From: Chryseobacterium taiwanense
GTDB lineage: Bacteria; Bacteroidota; Bacteroidia; Flavobacteriales; Weeksellaceae
NCBI RefSeq assembly: GCF_000813825.1
Contig: NZ_JWTA01000003.1
Location: 1 to 64,000, forward strand
Reading direction: 5' to 3'
DNA length: 64,000 nt
Shown here piece by piece: positions 54,757 to 63,885 of this stretch. Each line of letters starts with the position of its first letter. The first letter of the stretch is position 1. A program made the position numbers and the translations under genes. The notes beneath the pieces are model-generated. The model saw only the letters and a program-made list of their open reading frames with translations. It did no database searches and had not been told where the DNA came from.

Positions 54757-54782
54757 AAAACGACCTCAAATGAAGTCGTTTT
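54757..54782 (-). terminator. Terminator of long form 2
   Basis: A stem of 8 bp plus inner pairs (54757-54764 with 54775-54782), T-rich on the - strand, 31 nt after the stop at 54813. Confidence 0.75.
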
Positions 54783-54812
54783 TATATTTAATTTATTCAG
54801 AAAAAATAAATT

Positions 54813-57800
54813 TTATTCTCTGTTTTTAATTAATATCCACCCTGAGTATGAAACCGGTAGTTTAGTATCTGGTTCTGTCCATTTTAAGATGTACCAGTAG
54901 GTGCCTGTAGAAAGTGTTCTTCCGCCGGATTTTCCATCCCATATGTAATTCTTGTCAGAAGATTTATAGACAAGAGCACCATATCTGTCAACAACCTCTA
55001 TAGAAACATTCTGCTTAATTCTTAAATCTGAATAATTTAATACATCATTATGTCCATCTCCGTTAGGCGTAATGGCATTGATAAGATTTACAATTAAAAA
55101 ATCTTTTGTTGTAGGTTGGCATCCGTCTGCACCTAATACATAAACTTTATGTGGACCTCTTGATAATCCCGTGAAAACATTCGAACTTTGATAATCAATT
55201 CCGTTTAGAGAATACTGGTAAGGTGGTGTGCCTCCGGAAACAAAAATAGTAGCTGCAGATCCTGAAGTTTCAATTTTTGTAATAGTAGGAGCCTGTGCAG
55301 TGGTTACATTTACTACCTGATGATAAACACAACCGTTAAATCCTAAATCTACATAATAAGTACCTGCTCCAACTGTAATGGATTGAGTGGTTGCTCCCGT
55401 ACTCCAAAGGTAAGAGGTAAAGCCTGTACCTGCATTAAGTGTTGCTTTTTCATTTGAACAAATCGTTTGATCAGTAAGTGTTCCTGATTTTTTAGGTGAT
55501 TTAAGTTTAATAGTAATAACCGCTGTATTAGGACATTCTGTACTGCTTTGGAATCTGATATAAAATGTTCCGGTTGAAGTAATAACTTGTGAAGAAGGAA
55601 TAGCATTGATCCCGGCTTGTGCATCAGCTAAACTGGCATGAAATGTTAAGGTTACAGACGGATCTGCTGTAAATTGATTTTTATAGTCGTTTAGGTTTGC
55701 TGTTTGTGAGCCGTCAAGATCGTTATCGCAAATATCAACAGTAATATTATTGTTCAGAAGAGTGATTTTATTACCAATTTTAAAGTTGATTTGTCCGAAA
55801 ACAGTCGTACAGTTTCCTGTCAGTGCGTCTACTCTTACATAAACCGTTGTGTTTGTTGTGTATGTCCAGTTTGTTGGAAGAGAGTTTGTATTTCCTGCAT
55901 TTGCATCTGCTTGAAGCAAATAATATCTCACATTAAAACTGGTGGAGTTGTTAACAATCTGAGGGGTAATATTGGCAAAATTAACATTTACAATTCCATC
56001 AAAGTTTTCATCACATAAAGTTGCATTGAAGTTAGTGGTATTAATATTTGGAGATGGAGTAGTTGTTAAAGTAATTTGTGTTGTTTTTGAACATCCGTAT
56101 TGAGAAGTCACATTAGCATAGATGGTTCCTGCTGGTCCTGTGTAAGTTGCAGGGACTGTAATCTGACCTGTTAAATTGGAATTCGTAAAATAGGTGACAG
56201 TAGTTCCTGAATCTGGAGATACTGTGGTAGTCGTAAGGTTGAATGTTCCGTTTCCGTTTGTATCTGCACAAGACGATAGTGAAGCAGTATTTACCTGCAG
56301 TACATCTATGTTTACAATGATCTTAAAATATTCAAAATCTGCAGGGTTGCCGTTGCCTTGTACATAGTAGATAAAAGAGTCATTTGTATCGGTTGTTAAT
56401 CCTGCGTTTGGTGTATAAGTAATTTGTCCTGTTGTTGGATTTACAGTTGCTGTTCCAGAAGTTGGGGCAGAAATAATTGCTGTATTTGTGGGAATAATTG
56501 TTTGAGTAGAATTAGTGAAAGCGGGAGTAATAATTTTTGTATTACAAGATCCAATAGTATATGTTGTAGTGGTAATTGGAGGACAAAGTGTGTAATTGTA
56601 GGCGGTAGTCAGCTTAGATTCACAATTGTTTTTAGTAACCAAACAAGTATAATTTCCTGCACCGTATAATTCCGGGTTGATAGAATAGGAAGTTGCACCC
56701 GGAATAATTGTTCCGTTCAGATACCACTGATAGCCGTCATATGAATTGTCAACCTGTAATAGAACACCCAAATAACAATCTCCTGTCTTAGAAATAACGG
56801 GAACCGATGAAAATCCGGCGAAATATCCTCCGTATCCTACTGCTCCACTTCCTGCAGCAATTCCTGCAGTTACGGATTTTGTGGAATTTACGGTAATATT
56901 TCCTGTGACATTTGGAATGGAATAAGTAACCCAATTTGGATTTCCTGTTACTTGATAAGGGCCATTTGCTGCCGCAATAGGTCCGCTGTTTAGGGTTACG
57001 GTAGCTCCTGTTTGAGTAATGATATTAAGTTTTGTATTGTATGCAGTGCCTCCTATTGTATTAATAAAGCCAATTTCATCAACTTTATTAGGCATGAAAC
57101 AACTTAAAGGTGGGATAAAGTTCATTCCACCTGTCGCGTATTCATTAACCGTTGAGCTTCCGGTAATTCCTGCTAATAATTGGTAAACATAAACATTCTT
57201 ATTGGTAGAAATTCCCATATTGTAATTTCCGTTACCCTGATTAATGTAATTAGTGCTCGGAACCATAAAATATTGTCCAGCATTTAGAGTAATACCGATA
57301 CTTGCTCCATTCAATGTAATTTGAGTGTTATCTTCTGTCGCAATGATCAGGGCGGTTTCCATTTGATACGCAACGTTTCCGTTACCTTTTACTACGACAA
57401 AATCTTTACCTAATCTGTCAACCGGAACAGCTTGATCCATCAAAACATCATTGTTGGTGAAATTTAAATTGGTATATATTCCGTTGAAATTTCCATTAGT
57501 TACAGAAATCGGTTTTGTAGATTCTATTTTTGCACCGACTAACCCATCTAAATTATATTGAGAGTCTGTACTTATTGCATCTAAAATATAAGATTGCCCT
57601 TTATTGAGTATAAACGTTTTAGTTGGTGTGGAGCTTCCATCAGAAAAAACAACATTAGGATTGTATCCGGAAACCACTACAGAAGTATTGTCTTCAGTAG
57701 CAGTAATCCCGATAGTAGAATTTACATAACCTGCTGTACCTGTGATAGGAATAACTCCTGCATAGAATTTCGTTCCTAATCCTGCTAATCCTTTTGATGT

Positions 57801-58166
57801 TACGATTTCAGCATGGTTTTGTAAAGAGAATCGATAATTGGCAAAGAATTTCTTTGTTCCCTTTACGTACATTCCCATAGAGTTAGGAGTGAACAGAAGA
57901 GATTGATTGGTGGTAATCAAAAAATCATTTGGAATTGTTACCTGTGCCGGATTCCCTTTACTTACCTGTACCGTAGTAAAAAGAGTATTGTTATTGAAAA
58001 TTTGTACCGAGAAAGGAGTCGTTTCGTTAGTTGATAAATATAAATAACCACTTAGTCCACTTGATCCTGCTTTTGAAGCCATTGGAGCGAACCAATGATC
58101 TGTATCAAGCTGCGCATTGAATAATAAACAAAGAAATGTGCAAATGGTTAATAGAATTTTTTTCAT
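54813..58166 (-). CDS. T9SS type B surface protein, IgGFc-binding-like N-terminus, long form 2
   Basis: 1117 residues from the ATG at 58166 (MKKILLTICTFLCLLFNAQ). A TTG at 58187 overlaps the -7 box and is rejected. The IgGFc-binding-like domain at about 20-455 has TDHWFAPMASKAGSSGLSGY, SGYNPNVVFSDG, AVPVDRLGKDFVVVKGNGN. Ig-like and cadherin-like repeats follow, then the two repeats CDENFDGIVNVNF and CDNDLDGSQTANLNDY shared with the gene at 42217, a SprB-like repeat, and the type B sorting domain (NAITPNGDGHNDVLNYSDLR). It is closer to the gene at the other end of the array than to its neighbours. Confidence 0.88.
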   Translation of the reverse strand: MKKILLTICTFLCLLFNAQLDTDHWFAPMASKAGSSGLSGYLYLSTNETTPFSVQIFNNNTLFTTVQVSKGNPAQVTIPNDFLITTNQSLLFTPNSMGMYVKGTKKFFANYRFSLQNHAEIVTSKGLAGLGTKFYAGVIPITGTAGYVNSTIGITATEDNTSVVVSGYNPNVVFSDGSSTPTKTFILNKGQSYILDAISTDSQYNLDGLVGAKIESTKPISVTNGNFNGIYTNLNFTNNDVLMDQAVPVDRLGKDFVVVKGNGNVAYQMETALIIATEDNTQITLNGASIGITLNAGQYFMVPSTNYINQGNGNYNMGISTNKNVYVYQLLAGITGSSTVNEYATGGMNFIPPLSCFMPNKVDEIGFINTIGGTAYNTKLNIITQTGATVTLNSGPIAAANGPYQVTGNPNWVTYSIPNVTGNITVNSTKSVTAGIAAGSGAVGYGGYFAGFSSVPVISKTGDCYLGVLLQVDNSYDGYQWYLNGTIIPGATSYSINPELYGAGNYTCLVTKNNCESKLTTAYNYTLCPPITTTTYTIGSCNTKIITPAFTNSTQTIIPTNTAIISAPTSGTATVNPTTGQITYTPNAGLTTDTNDSFIYYVQGNGNPADFEYFKIIVNIDVLQVNTASLSSCADTNGNGTFNLTTTTVSPDSGTTVTYFTNSNLTGQITVPATYTGPAGTIYANVTSQYGCSKTTQITLTTTPSPNINTTNFNATLCDENFDGIVNVNFANITPQIVNNSTSFNVRYYLLQADANAGNTNSLPTNWTYTTNTTVYVRVDALTGNCTTVFGQINFKIGNKITLLNNNITVDICDNDLDGSQTANLNDYKNQFTADPSVTLTFHASLADAQAGINAIPSSQVITSTGTFYIRFQSSTECPNTAVITIKLKSPKKSGTLTDQTICSNEKATLNAGTGFTSYLWSTGATTQSITVGAGTYYVDLGFNGCVYHQVVNVTTAQAPTITKIETSGSAATIFVSGGTPPYQYSLNGIDYQSSNVFTGLSRGPHKVYVLGADGCQPTTKDFLIVNLINAITPNGDGHNDVLNYSDLRIKQNVSIEVVDRYGALVYKSSDKNYIWDGKSGGRTLSTGTYWYILKWTEPDTKLPVSYSGWILIKNRE

Positions 58167-58184
58167 TTTTTTCAATAAGGGATG

Positions 58185-58192
58185 CAAATGTA
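58185..58192 (-). promoter_or_regulatory. -7 box TACATTTG for long form 2
   Basis: It matches TAnnTTTG, 19 nt before the ATG at 58166, and overlaps the rejected TTG start. Confidence 0.55.
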
Positions 58193-58312
58193 AGTATTAA
58201 AAATCAATTTTTTACATAAAATTTTAAGTGTGATGGATGTGATTGTTGAAATTATCAAATATTTAATAAATTTTTAATAAATGATAAAATCCTGTAATTG
58301 TGAAATAAAAAA

Positions 58313-58337
58313 ATCCCGATGAAAATTTCACCGGGAT
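58313..58337 (-). terminator. Terminator of tsf
   Basis: A stem of 6 + 4 bp with one mismatch (58313-58323 with 58327-58337), preceded by A's (T-run on the - strand), 24 nt after the tsf stop at 58361. Confidence 0.8.
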
Positions 58338-58360
58338 CAATATTGTTAATCTTAAAAAGA

Positions 58361-59185
58361 TTATAGGCTTACTCTGATAAATCCTGTTACTTTAAGGTCA
58401 GCATTTACAGACTTCACGTAGTCAGCAACTGAAATAGAGCTGTCTTTGATAAAATCTTGGTGTACTAAAGTATTGTCTTTGTAGAATCTCTGCATTTTAC
58501 CTTTCAAGATATTATCGATAATGTTTGCAGGCTTACCTTCTTCAGTAAGTTTGTGTCTTTCGATTTCTAATTCTTTATCGATAGTTTCCTGAGAAACTTT
58601 AGTTTCGTCAAGAGCGATTGGGTTCATTGCAGCAGCTTGCATAGAAACAGATTTTGCAACTTCGTCAGCTCCTTCTACTTTTGCAGAAAGTGAAGTGATA
58701 GCAGCGATTTTGTTTCCAGCGTGGATGTAAGCACCTAAGAATGGTCCTTCAATTCTTTCGAATGTACCGATCTCGATTTTCTCACCGATAACACCTGTTT
58801 GCTCAATTAATTTATCAGCAACAGTCATTCCGTGGAAATCTGTAGCCAATAATTCTTCTTTAGTAGCAGCAAAAATAGCCATTTCAGCTAATTCGTAAGC
58901 TAGCTCGATGAAAGCTTCGTTTTTACCTACGAAGTCAGTCTCGCAGTTTAGAGAGATAATAGCACCTAAAGTGTTATCTTCATTTACTCTTGCGATTACA
59001 GCACCTTCAGTAGATTCTCTGTCAGCTCTATTAGCAGCAACTTTTTGTCCTTTTTTTCTAAGGATATCTACCGCTTTTTCGAAGTCTCCTTCCGCTTCAA
59101 CTAGAGCTTTCTTGCAGTCCATCATACCTGCACCTGTTTGGTTTCTTAATTTTGCTACGTCTGCAGCAGCTGGTGTATAAGACAT
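58361..59185 (-). CDS. tsf: Translation elongation factor Ts
   Basis: 274 residues. It exchanges GDP for GTP on EF-Tu. Seen: VAKLRNQTGAGMMDCKKALV (UBA-like start), EAEGDFEKAVDILRKKGQKV, and LNCETDFVGKNEAFIELAYE (the conserved TDFVxxN core). The length fits the Bacteroidota form. It has its own -7 box (59247-59254) and terminator, and is separated from rpsB by about 19 kb that include the five surface protein genes, and lies on the opposite strand. Confidence 0.97.
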   Translation of the reverse strand: MSYTPAAADVAKLRNQTGAGMMDCKKALVEAEGDFEKAVDILRKKGQKVAANRADRESTEGAVIARVNEDNTLGAIISLNCETDFVGKNEAFIELAYELAEMAIFAATKEELLATDFHGMTVADKLIEQTGVIGEKIEIGTFERIEGPFLGAYIHAGNKIAAITSLSAKVEGADEVAKSVSMQAAAMNPIALDETKVSQETIDKELEIERHKLTEEGKPANIIDNILKGKMQRFYKDNTLVHQDFIKDSSISVADYVKSVNADLKVTGFIRVSL

Positions 59186-59246
59186 AATATCTATTATTTT
59201 TTTATTTAAAGATTCGTATTAATTTTTAGTTTATTTTTGAGCAGTG

Positions 59247-59254
59247 CAAAGATA
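59247..59254 (-). promoter_or_regulatory. -7 box TATCTTTG for tsf
   Basis: It matches TAnnTTTG, about 62 nt before the start at 59185; tsf is thus an independent transcript. Confidence 0.5.
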
Positions 59255-59329
59255 ATGATTTTAATGATAAACTAAAAAATGACTTTTCACGTTATTTAAT
59301 TATTTAATAATTTTTTAAATATTCAGTTA

Positions 59330-60025
59330 ATGAAAAAAATATTTCTTCTCGTACTCTTATGTATTTTTTCTTTAGGCTTTTCTCAGAAAAAGAAAAAGGC
59401 TAAAGCGGTTGTTGAAAAAGAAACGGCAATTATCTATACAGAAACAGATGCCGAAAATAGTAGTGAGGCCAGAGTGGTGGCAGGTTTCTTAAAACAAAAC
59501 CCTAATCACCCTAAGACCGATCATTTTAAAAGGAAGCTATTGGATATTATTATGGCAACTCCTTCTCCTTCCGAATCTAAGCCAGTGATGATGGCATCTG
59601 TAGGAAAAGACAAAGTGAATAATGCTAAGACAGATAATTTTAATAAATCTTTAGCTTCTAATACAGCTTCAAAATCTTCTACTCCTACGAGAACAGTGAA
59701 TTATGCTAGTGTAGGGGGAACAAGTAAAAAATCTGAGCCTAGCGAACAAGGGAAGAAAACAGCGGCGTTATTAACACATCTTTTTAGTAATGATATTAGT
59801 GATAAGGAGGCGTATGTAAATGTTAAAAACAGATCGAAGTGTAATATGGAGGTGAAAATAAGCGGTAAGAAAAATTACAGTTTAAGCATACCTGCAAAAA
59901 GTGAAAATTATGTTCTTATAGATAAAGGAGATTATCAGTTGTCTACGAAAGTATGTGACTCGCCATATACGGCGCTTAAGAAAATTGATAAGGATATAGA
60001 GATTGCCTTAAATGTAGGAGAATAG
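59330..60025 (+). CDS. Secreted DUF6759-like protein
   Basis: 231 residues with a signal peptide (1-18, ending GFS-Q) and then a lysine-rich start (KKKKAKAVV). Middle linker of about 60 residues is Ser/Thr/Lys-rich. The C-terminal domain (about 145-230) has HLFSNDISDKEAYVNVKNRS, then KCNMEVKISGKKNYSLSIPA and DYQLSTKVCDSPYTALKK. This is the third copy of the domain in the window. It lies on the other strand and on the far side of the adhesin array from the other two. Function unknown. Confidence 0.7.
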   Translation: MKKIFLLVLLCIFSLGFSQKKKKAKAVVEKETAIIYTETDAENSSEARVVAGFLKQNPNHPKTDHFKRKLLDIIMATPSPSESKPVMMASVGKDKVNNAKTDNFNKSLASNTASKSSTPTRTVNYASVGGTSKKSEPSEQGKKTAALLTHLFSNDISDKEAYVNVKNRSKCNMEVKISGKKNYSLSIPAKSENYVLIDKGDYQLSTKVCDSPYTALKKIDKDIEIALNVGE

Positions 60026-60048
60026 AGAAGAAGAATAGATAAAAATAA

Positions 60049-60080
60049 AAAAAAGGTTAAGAATGCTCTTAACCTTTTTT
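60049..60080. terminator. Bidirectional terminator between the DUF6759-like gene and accA
   Basis: A 14-bp stem (60049-60062 with 60067-60080) with A-run before and T-run after. Confidence 0.88.
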
Positions 60081-60085
60081 TATTT

Positions 60086-61042
60086 TTATCCTTTAAATTG
60101 TCCCATTGCAATGAACTTGTCTTGTCTTTGAGTTTCAAGCTCCTGTCCAGTGAATTTTGAAAACGCTTTTATGTTTTGTAAAATTGAACTTTTTAAATTC
60201 AAGAAAGTTGTTTCCGGATCGTAATGTGCTCCTCCAAGTGGTTCTTCAATGATAGCATCAATGAATTTTTCTCTTAAAGCATCTTTTGGGGTAAGATTCA
60301 ATGCGTTTGCAGCATCCTCTTTGTGATCCCAGTTTCTCCAAAGAATTGAAGAGCAGCTTTCTGGTGCAATTACAGTGTACCAAGTGTTTTCCAACATGTA
60401 AACTTTGTTTCCTACACCAATCCCTAATGCTCCACCACTCGCTCCTTCACCAATAATATAAGTGAAGATCGGAGTTTTAAGCTGAACCATTTCGAAAATA
60501 TTTCTCGCAATTGCTTCACCTTGACCTCTTTCTTCTGCTTCTAAACCTGGATATGCTCCCGGTGTATCTACTAAAGTTACTACAGGAATCTGGAATTTTT
60601 CAGCAAGCTTCATTAGTCTTAAAGCTTTTCTGTATCCTTCAGGATTTGGCATGCCAAATCTTCTGTATTGTCTTTCCTTAGTTGTTCTCCCTTTTTGAGT
60701 ACCAATTACCATTACTCTTTGACCATCAAGAGTGATTAAACCACCCACTAGTGCAGGATCATCCGCAAAATTTCTATCACCGTGAAGTTCTAAAAAGCTG
60801 CCTTTGTCTGCCATACCGTTAATATAGTCCAATGCATAAGGACGATCCGGATGACGAGAAAGTTGTACTCTTTGCCAAGGAGTAAGATTTTCGTAGATTT
60901 CTTTTTTCTTTTCTAAAATCTTATCCTCAATTTGGCTGCATGCTAATTTTACATCAACACCACTTTCTTCTCCTACTAAAGAACAAGTTTGATATTGATC
61001 CATTAATTCTTTTATAGGAAGTTCGAAACTTAAATATTCCAT
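60086..61042 (-). CDS. accA: Acetyl-CoA carboxylase carboxyltransferase subunit alpha
   Basis: 318 residues, usual length. With AccD it moves the carboxyl group from biotin-BCCP to acetyl-CoA, making malonyl-CoA for fatty acid synthesis. Seen: [60 protein letters not shown] and [20 protein letters not shown] (the oxyanion-hole Gly pair). AccD is not nearby. It has a -7 box at 61066-61073 and a terminator at 60049-60080. Confidence 0.97.
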   Translation of the reverse strand: MEYLSFELPIKELMDQYQTCSLVGEESGVDVKLACSQIEDKILEKKKEIYENLTPWQRVQLSRHPDRPYALDYINGMADKGSFLELHGDRNFADDPALVGGLITLDGQRVMVIGTQKGRTTKERQYRRFGMPNPEGYRKALRLMKLAEKFQIPVVTLVDTPGAYPGLEAEERGQGEAIARNIFEMVQLKTPIFTYIIGEGASGGALGIGVGNKVYMLENTWYTVIAPESCSSILWRNWDHKEDAANALNLTPKDALREKFIDAIIEEPLGGAHYDPETTFLNLKSSILQNIKAFSKFTGQELETQRQDKFIAMGQFKG

Positions 61043-61065
61043 TTCTTGAAGTAAATTAAATCTTT

Positions 61066-61073
61066 CAAATGTA
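61066..61073 (-). promoter_or_regulatory. -7 box TACATTTG for accA
   Basis: It matches TAnnTTTG, 24 nt before the start at 61042 and just inside the gap after gltX. Confidence 0.5.
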
Positions 61074-61091
61074 TGAAAAATTATGGTAATT

Positions 61092-62597
61092 TTATTTAAA
61101 ATTATTTATAGCATTGCTTATTCTAGAGGTAGTTTCCTCTTTCCCAAGAAGTTCCATGATGTCCGGAACGTCTGGTCCTTTCAGTTCTCCTACCAACGAT
61201 AAACGTAACGGCATCATCACTTTACCCATTCCTAATCCTTTATTTTCAGCGAAATCGTGAACAACTTGCTTTAAATTTTCAGCATTGAAGGCTGCTCCTT
61301 CTAAATTTGAAGATAATTCCCCTAAAATTGCTGATGTTTCATCATTCCAAGCTTTTTTCGATGCTTTTTCATCATAAGATGTGGGAGCTTCAAAGAAGAA
61401 TTTTCCGTTTTCGTAAATGTCAATTGGGAAAGTTGCTCTTTCTTTCATCAGATGAATCACTTTTAATAATTTTTCATCAGAAAGATTGATAGTTAGATCT
61501 GAATTTTTCAGAATGTTCAACAACGCTTCATCAGATGTTTTCTGAATATACTGATGATTGAACCACTCTGCTTTTTCTTTACTAAATCTTGCCCCGGCTT
61601 TATGAACTTTATTTAGATCAAATTCCTTTGCCATTTCATCCAATGATAAAATTTCTTTATCATCTGCAGGAGACCAACCTAATAATGCAACCATATTAAT
61701 AAATGCATCCGGAAGATATCCACTTTCTCTGTATCCTTTTGAAACATTTCCTGTTGCAGGATCTGTAAAGTTTAAAGGAAATACAGGGAATCCGAATTTA
61801 TCACCGTCTCTTTTGCTTAGTTTTCCTTTTCCTTCTGGTTTTAAAATTAATGAAAGGTGGGCGAACTGAGGAGCTTCCCAACTCATTGCTTCATATAATA
61901 AAGTATGTAAACCTAAAGATGGCAACCATTCTTCACCACGGATAACATGAGAAATTTCCATTTCGTGGTCATCAATAATGTTGGCAAAGTGGTAGGTTGG
62001 CATTCCGTCGTTTTTTACCAACACTTTATCATCTAAAGTATTTGTATTTACTGAAGAATTTCCACGGATAATATCTACAAGATTCAAAGTTCTGTCAACA
62101 GGCATTTTGAATCTTACAACATATGGAGTTTTTTCATCTAATAATTTTTGAACCTCCTCTTCAGAAAGTGCAAGACTGTTTCTTAAACGATTTCTTGTTT
62201 TATTGTCATAAGAGAAAACATCACCTCTTGCTTCATATTCGGCACGAATTGCATCCAGCTCTTCGGCAGTATCAAAAGCGATGTAAGCATAATCCGTTTT
62301 TAAGATTTGCTTTGTATATCTGTCGTAAATATCTCTTCTTTCAGACTGTCTGTACGGAGCAAATTTCCCTCCTTTTTTAGGACTTTCATCAGCGATGATT
62401 CCACACCATTCAAGGGCTTCCTCTATATATTCTTCTGCTCCTTCAACGTATCTTGCAGTGTCTGTATCTTCAATTCTTAATACAAACTCACCACCCTGAT
62501 TTTTAGCAAAAAGATAATCATATAATGCGGTTCTTACACCTCCTAAATGCAAAGGTCCTGTAGGACTTGGAGCAAAACGAACTCTTACTTTCTCCAT
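61092..62597 (-). CDS. gltX: Glutamate-tRNA ligase
   Basis: 501 residues. It charges tRNA-Glu (class I synthetase). Seen: the HIGH-type motif [20 protein letters not shown] near residue 8, [28 protein letters not shown], and the KMSKS-type loop [14 protein letters not shown]. The C-terminal anticodon-binding part ends [18 protein letters not shown]-like (seen as IMELLGKEE). It is full length. A -7 box lies at 62617-62624. The gap to accA is 49 nt, so a shared transcript is possible. Confidence 0.97.
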   Translation of the reverse strand: MEKVRVRFAPSPTGPLHLGGVRTALYDYLFAKNQGGEFVLRIEDTDTARYVEGAEEYIEEALEWCGIIADESPKKGGKFAPYRQSERRDIYDRYTKQILKTDYAYIAFDTAEELDAIRAEYEARGDVFSYDNKTRNRLRNSLALSEEEVQKLLDEKTPYVVRFKMPVDRTLNLVDIIRGNSSVNTNTLDDKVLVKNDGMPTYHFANIIDDHEMEISHVIRGEEWLPSLGLHTLLYEAMSWEAPQFAHLSLILKPEGKGKLSKRDGDKFGFPVFPLNFTDPATGNVSKGYRESGYLPDAFINMVALLGWSPADDKEILSLDEMAKEFDLNKVHKAGARFSKEKAEWFNHQYIQKTSDEALLNILKNSDLTINLSDEKLLKVIHLMKERATFPIDIYENGKFFFEAPTSYDEKASKKAWNDETSAILGELSSNLEGAAFNAENLKQVVHDFAENKGLGMGKVMMPLRLSLVGELKGPDVPDIMELLGKEETTSRISNAINNFK

Positions 62598-62616
62598 TTC
62601 AATTAAAATTTTGGTG

Positions 62617-62624
62617 CAAATTTA
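62617..62624 (-). promoter_or_regulatory. -7 box TAAATTTG for gltX
   Basis: It matches TAnnTTTG, 20 nt before the start at 62597. Confidence 0.5.
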
Positions 62625-62663
62625 CTCAATTTTATGTGTTTGAATAAGCTTTTTATAAATTGG

Positions 62664-62694
62664 TTGTTTCCATCAATCATAATTTCTATTTTTG
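62664..62694 (+). promoter_or_regulatory. Promoter of the cupin gene (TTG-N20-TATTTTTG)
   Basis: TTG at 62664-62666 and TATTTTTG at 62687-62694, a good match to the Bacteroidota promoter. The ATG follows at 62718. Confidence 0.6.
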
Positions 62695-62717
62695 TATAAA
62701 TAATGAATTCTTAAACT

Positions 62718-63062
62718 ATGTTAGAAATCGGCGAAAGACCTTGGGGAAAATATTTTGTATTGGCGGATGAACCCAATTACAAATTGAAAAGAATTGAAGT
62801 AAATCCGGGACAAAAATTATCTTACCAATATCACCACAAAAGACAGGAGCAATGGACGATCATCGAAGGTGATGCCACTGTAGTGCTGGATGATAAAGAA
62901 ATTAGTCTAAAATACGGTGAAAGCATTTTCATTCCTTTAGGAGCAAAACATAGAATGATGAATCTTTCTGATAAACCTGTTGTTTTCATTGAAGTTCAGA
63001 CTGGAACTTATTTCGGTGAGGATGATATTGTGAGGATTGAGGATGAGTATGATAGAGAATAA
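62718..63062 (+). CDS. Cupin protein, mannose-6-phosphate isomerase type II-like
   Basis: 114 residues, one cupin domain. It matches the C-terminal cupin of bifunctional mannose-1-P guanylyltransferase/mannose-6-P isomerase: RPWGKYFVLADEPNYKLKRI, then GQKLSYQYHHKRQEQWTIIE, with metal-binding HH, E and a later H (LGAKHRMMN). As a stand-alone piece it may be a sugar-phosphate isomerase or binding protein for surface polysaccharide synthesis. It is followed 25 nt later by a methyltransferase-like gene, consistent with a glycan locus. Confidence 0.85.
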   Translation: MLEIGERPWGKYFVLADEPNYKLKRIEVNPGQKLSYQYHHKRQEQWTIIEGDATVVLDDKEISLKYGESIFIPLGAKHRMMNLSDKPVVFIEVQTGTYFGEDDIVRIEDEYDRE

Positions 63063-63087
63063 TCTAATAATTTAGTTAATATAAAAC

Positions 63088-63843
63088 ATGACATATAAAA
63101 TTAATATAGAGAATACAGATAAATTTTTTTGGCACAGATATGATACTATATATAATGACGAACTTTCACATTTAGAAAATGTTGAGAAAATTGTTGAGTT
63201 TGGTGTTTTTAAAGGTGATTCTGTAAGGTGGCTTAATAGGAGATATCCTGATGCCAAAATTTATGGAGCGGATATTTTACCTGTACAAGTAGAATGGACG
63301 GAAAATGATAGGATTGAGTATCATCAATTGGATCAAGATAAGATTTCAGATATTCAGTCTTTTTTTGAAAAAACGGAAAATTCAATAGATCTTATTATTG
63401 AGGATGGAAGTCATTTTCCTCAGCATCAGAAAAACTGTCTTGTTATTGGGATGGATTATTTAAAGGCTGAAGGTATTTATATTCTTGAGGATCTTCATAC
63501 TTCGCATCCTCATCATGCTTATTATATTCAGCAGGGAAAAACTAAAAATTATATTTCTCCGCTTCATTTGTTATTGTTTATTGAGCACTCTATGAGCAAT
63601 AATATTGAAATTCAAAACGATAAAATTCAAGAGTTGACGACGAATTCTTTATTTAATTTTGAAGAGATTAAAAATCTAATAGATTGTATAAAAAGTATAA
63701 AAATCTACAGAAGATCTACACTTCCGAAAAAATGTTATAATTGTAATTCTTCAGATTATAATTATCATAATCTTAAATGTAAATGTGGAGCAGATATTTT
63801 TGCCGAAGCGGACTCTATGACTGCTATTTTGGTGAAAAAATAA
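63088..63843 (+). CDS. Class I SAM-dependent methyltransferase-like protein with zinc ribbon tail
   Basis: 251 residues. A Rossmann-like core is seen: KIVEFGVFKGDSVRWLNRRY (SAM loop), IYGADILPVQVEW, and DLIIEDGSHFPQHQKN (the D-G-S-H pattern of CmcI/TylF-type methyltransferases). The C-terminal about 30 residues have four cysteines (KKCYNCNSSDYNYHNLKCKC) that fit a zinc ribbon. It lies 25 nt after the cupin gene. A sugar or glycan methyltransferase is likely from context; the substrate is not known. Confidence 0.7.
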   Translation: MTYKINIENTDKFFWHRYDTIYNDELSHLENVEKIVEFGVFKGDSVRWLNRRYPDAKIYGADILPVQVEWTENDRIEYHQLDQDKISDIQSFFEKTENSIDLIIEDGSHFPQHQKNCLVIGMDYLKAEGIYILEDLHTSHPHHAYYIQQGKTKNYISPLHLLLFIEHSMSNNIEIQNDKIQELTTNSLFNFEEIKNLIDCIKSIKIYRRSTLPKKCYNCNSSDYNYHNLKCKCGADIFAEADSMTAILVKK

Positions 63844-63845
63844 AT

Positions 63846-63884
63846 AAAAAAAGGTAATGTATATTCAAAACATTACCTTTTTTT
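63846..63884. terminator. Bidirectional terminator between convergent genes
   Basis: A 14-bp stem (63846-63859 with 63871-63884) of A-run, GGTAATG and its complement, with an 11-nt loop. It would end both the methyltransferase-like gene and the gene entering from the right. Confidence 0.85.
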
Positions 63885-63885
63885 A

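Noticed and set aside
42217-58166. Similarity among the five large genes, considered as a CRISPR-like or tandem DNA repeat
   Set aside because: The similarity is protein-coding paralogy with diverged segments; no short regularly spaced repeats exist.
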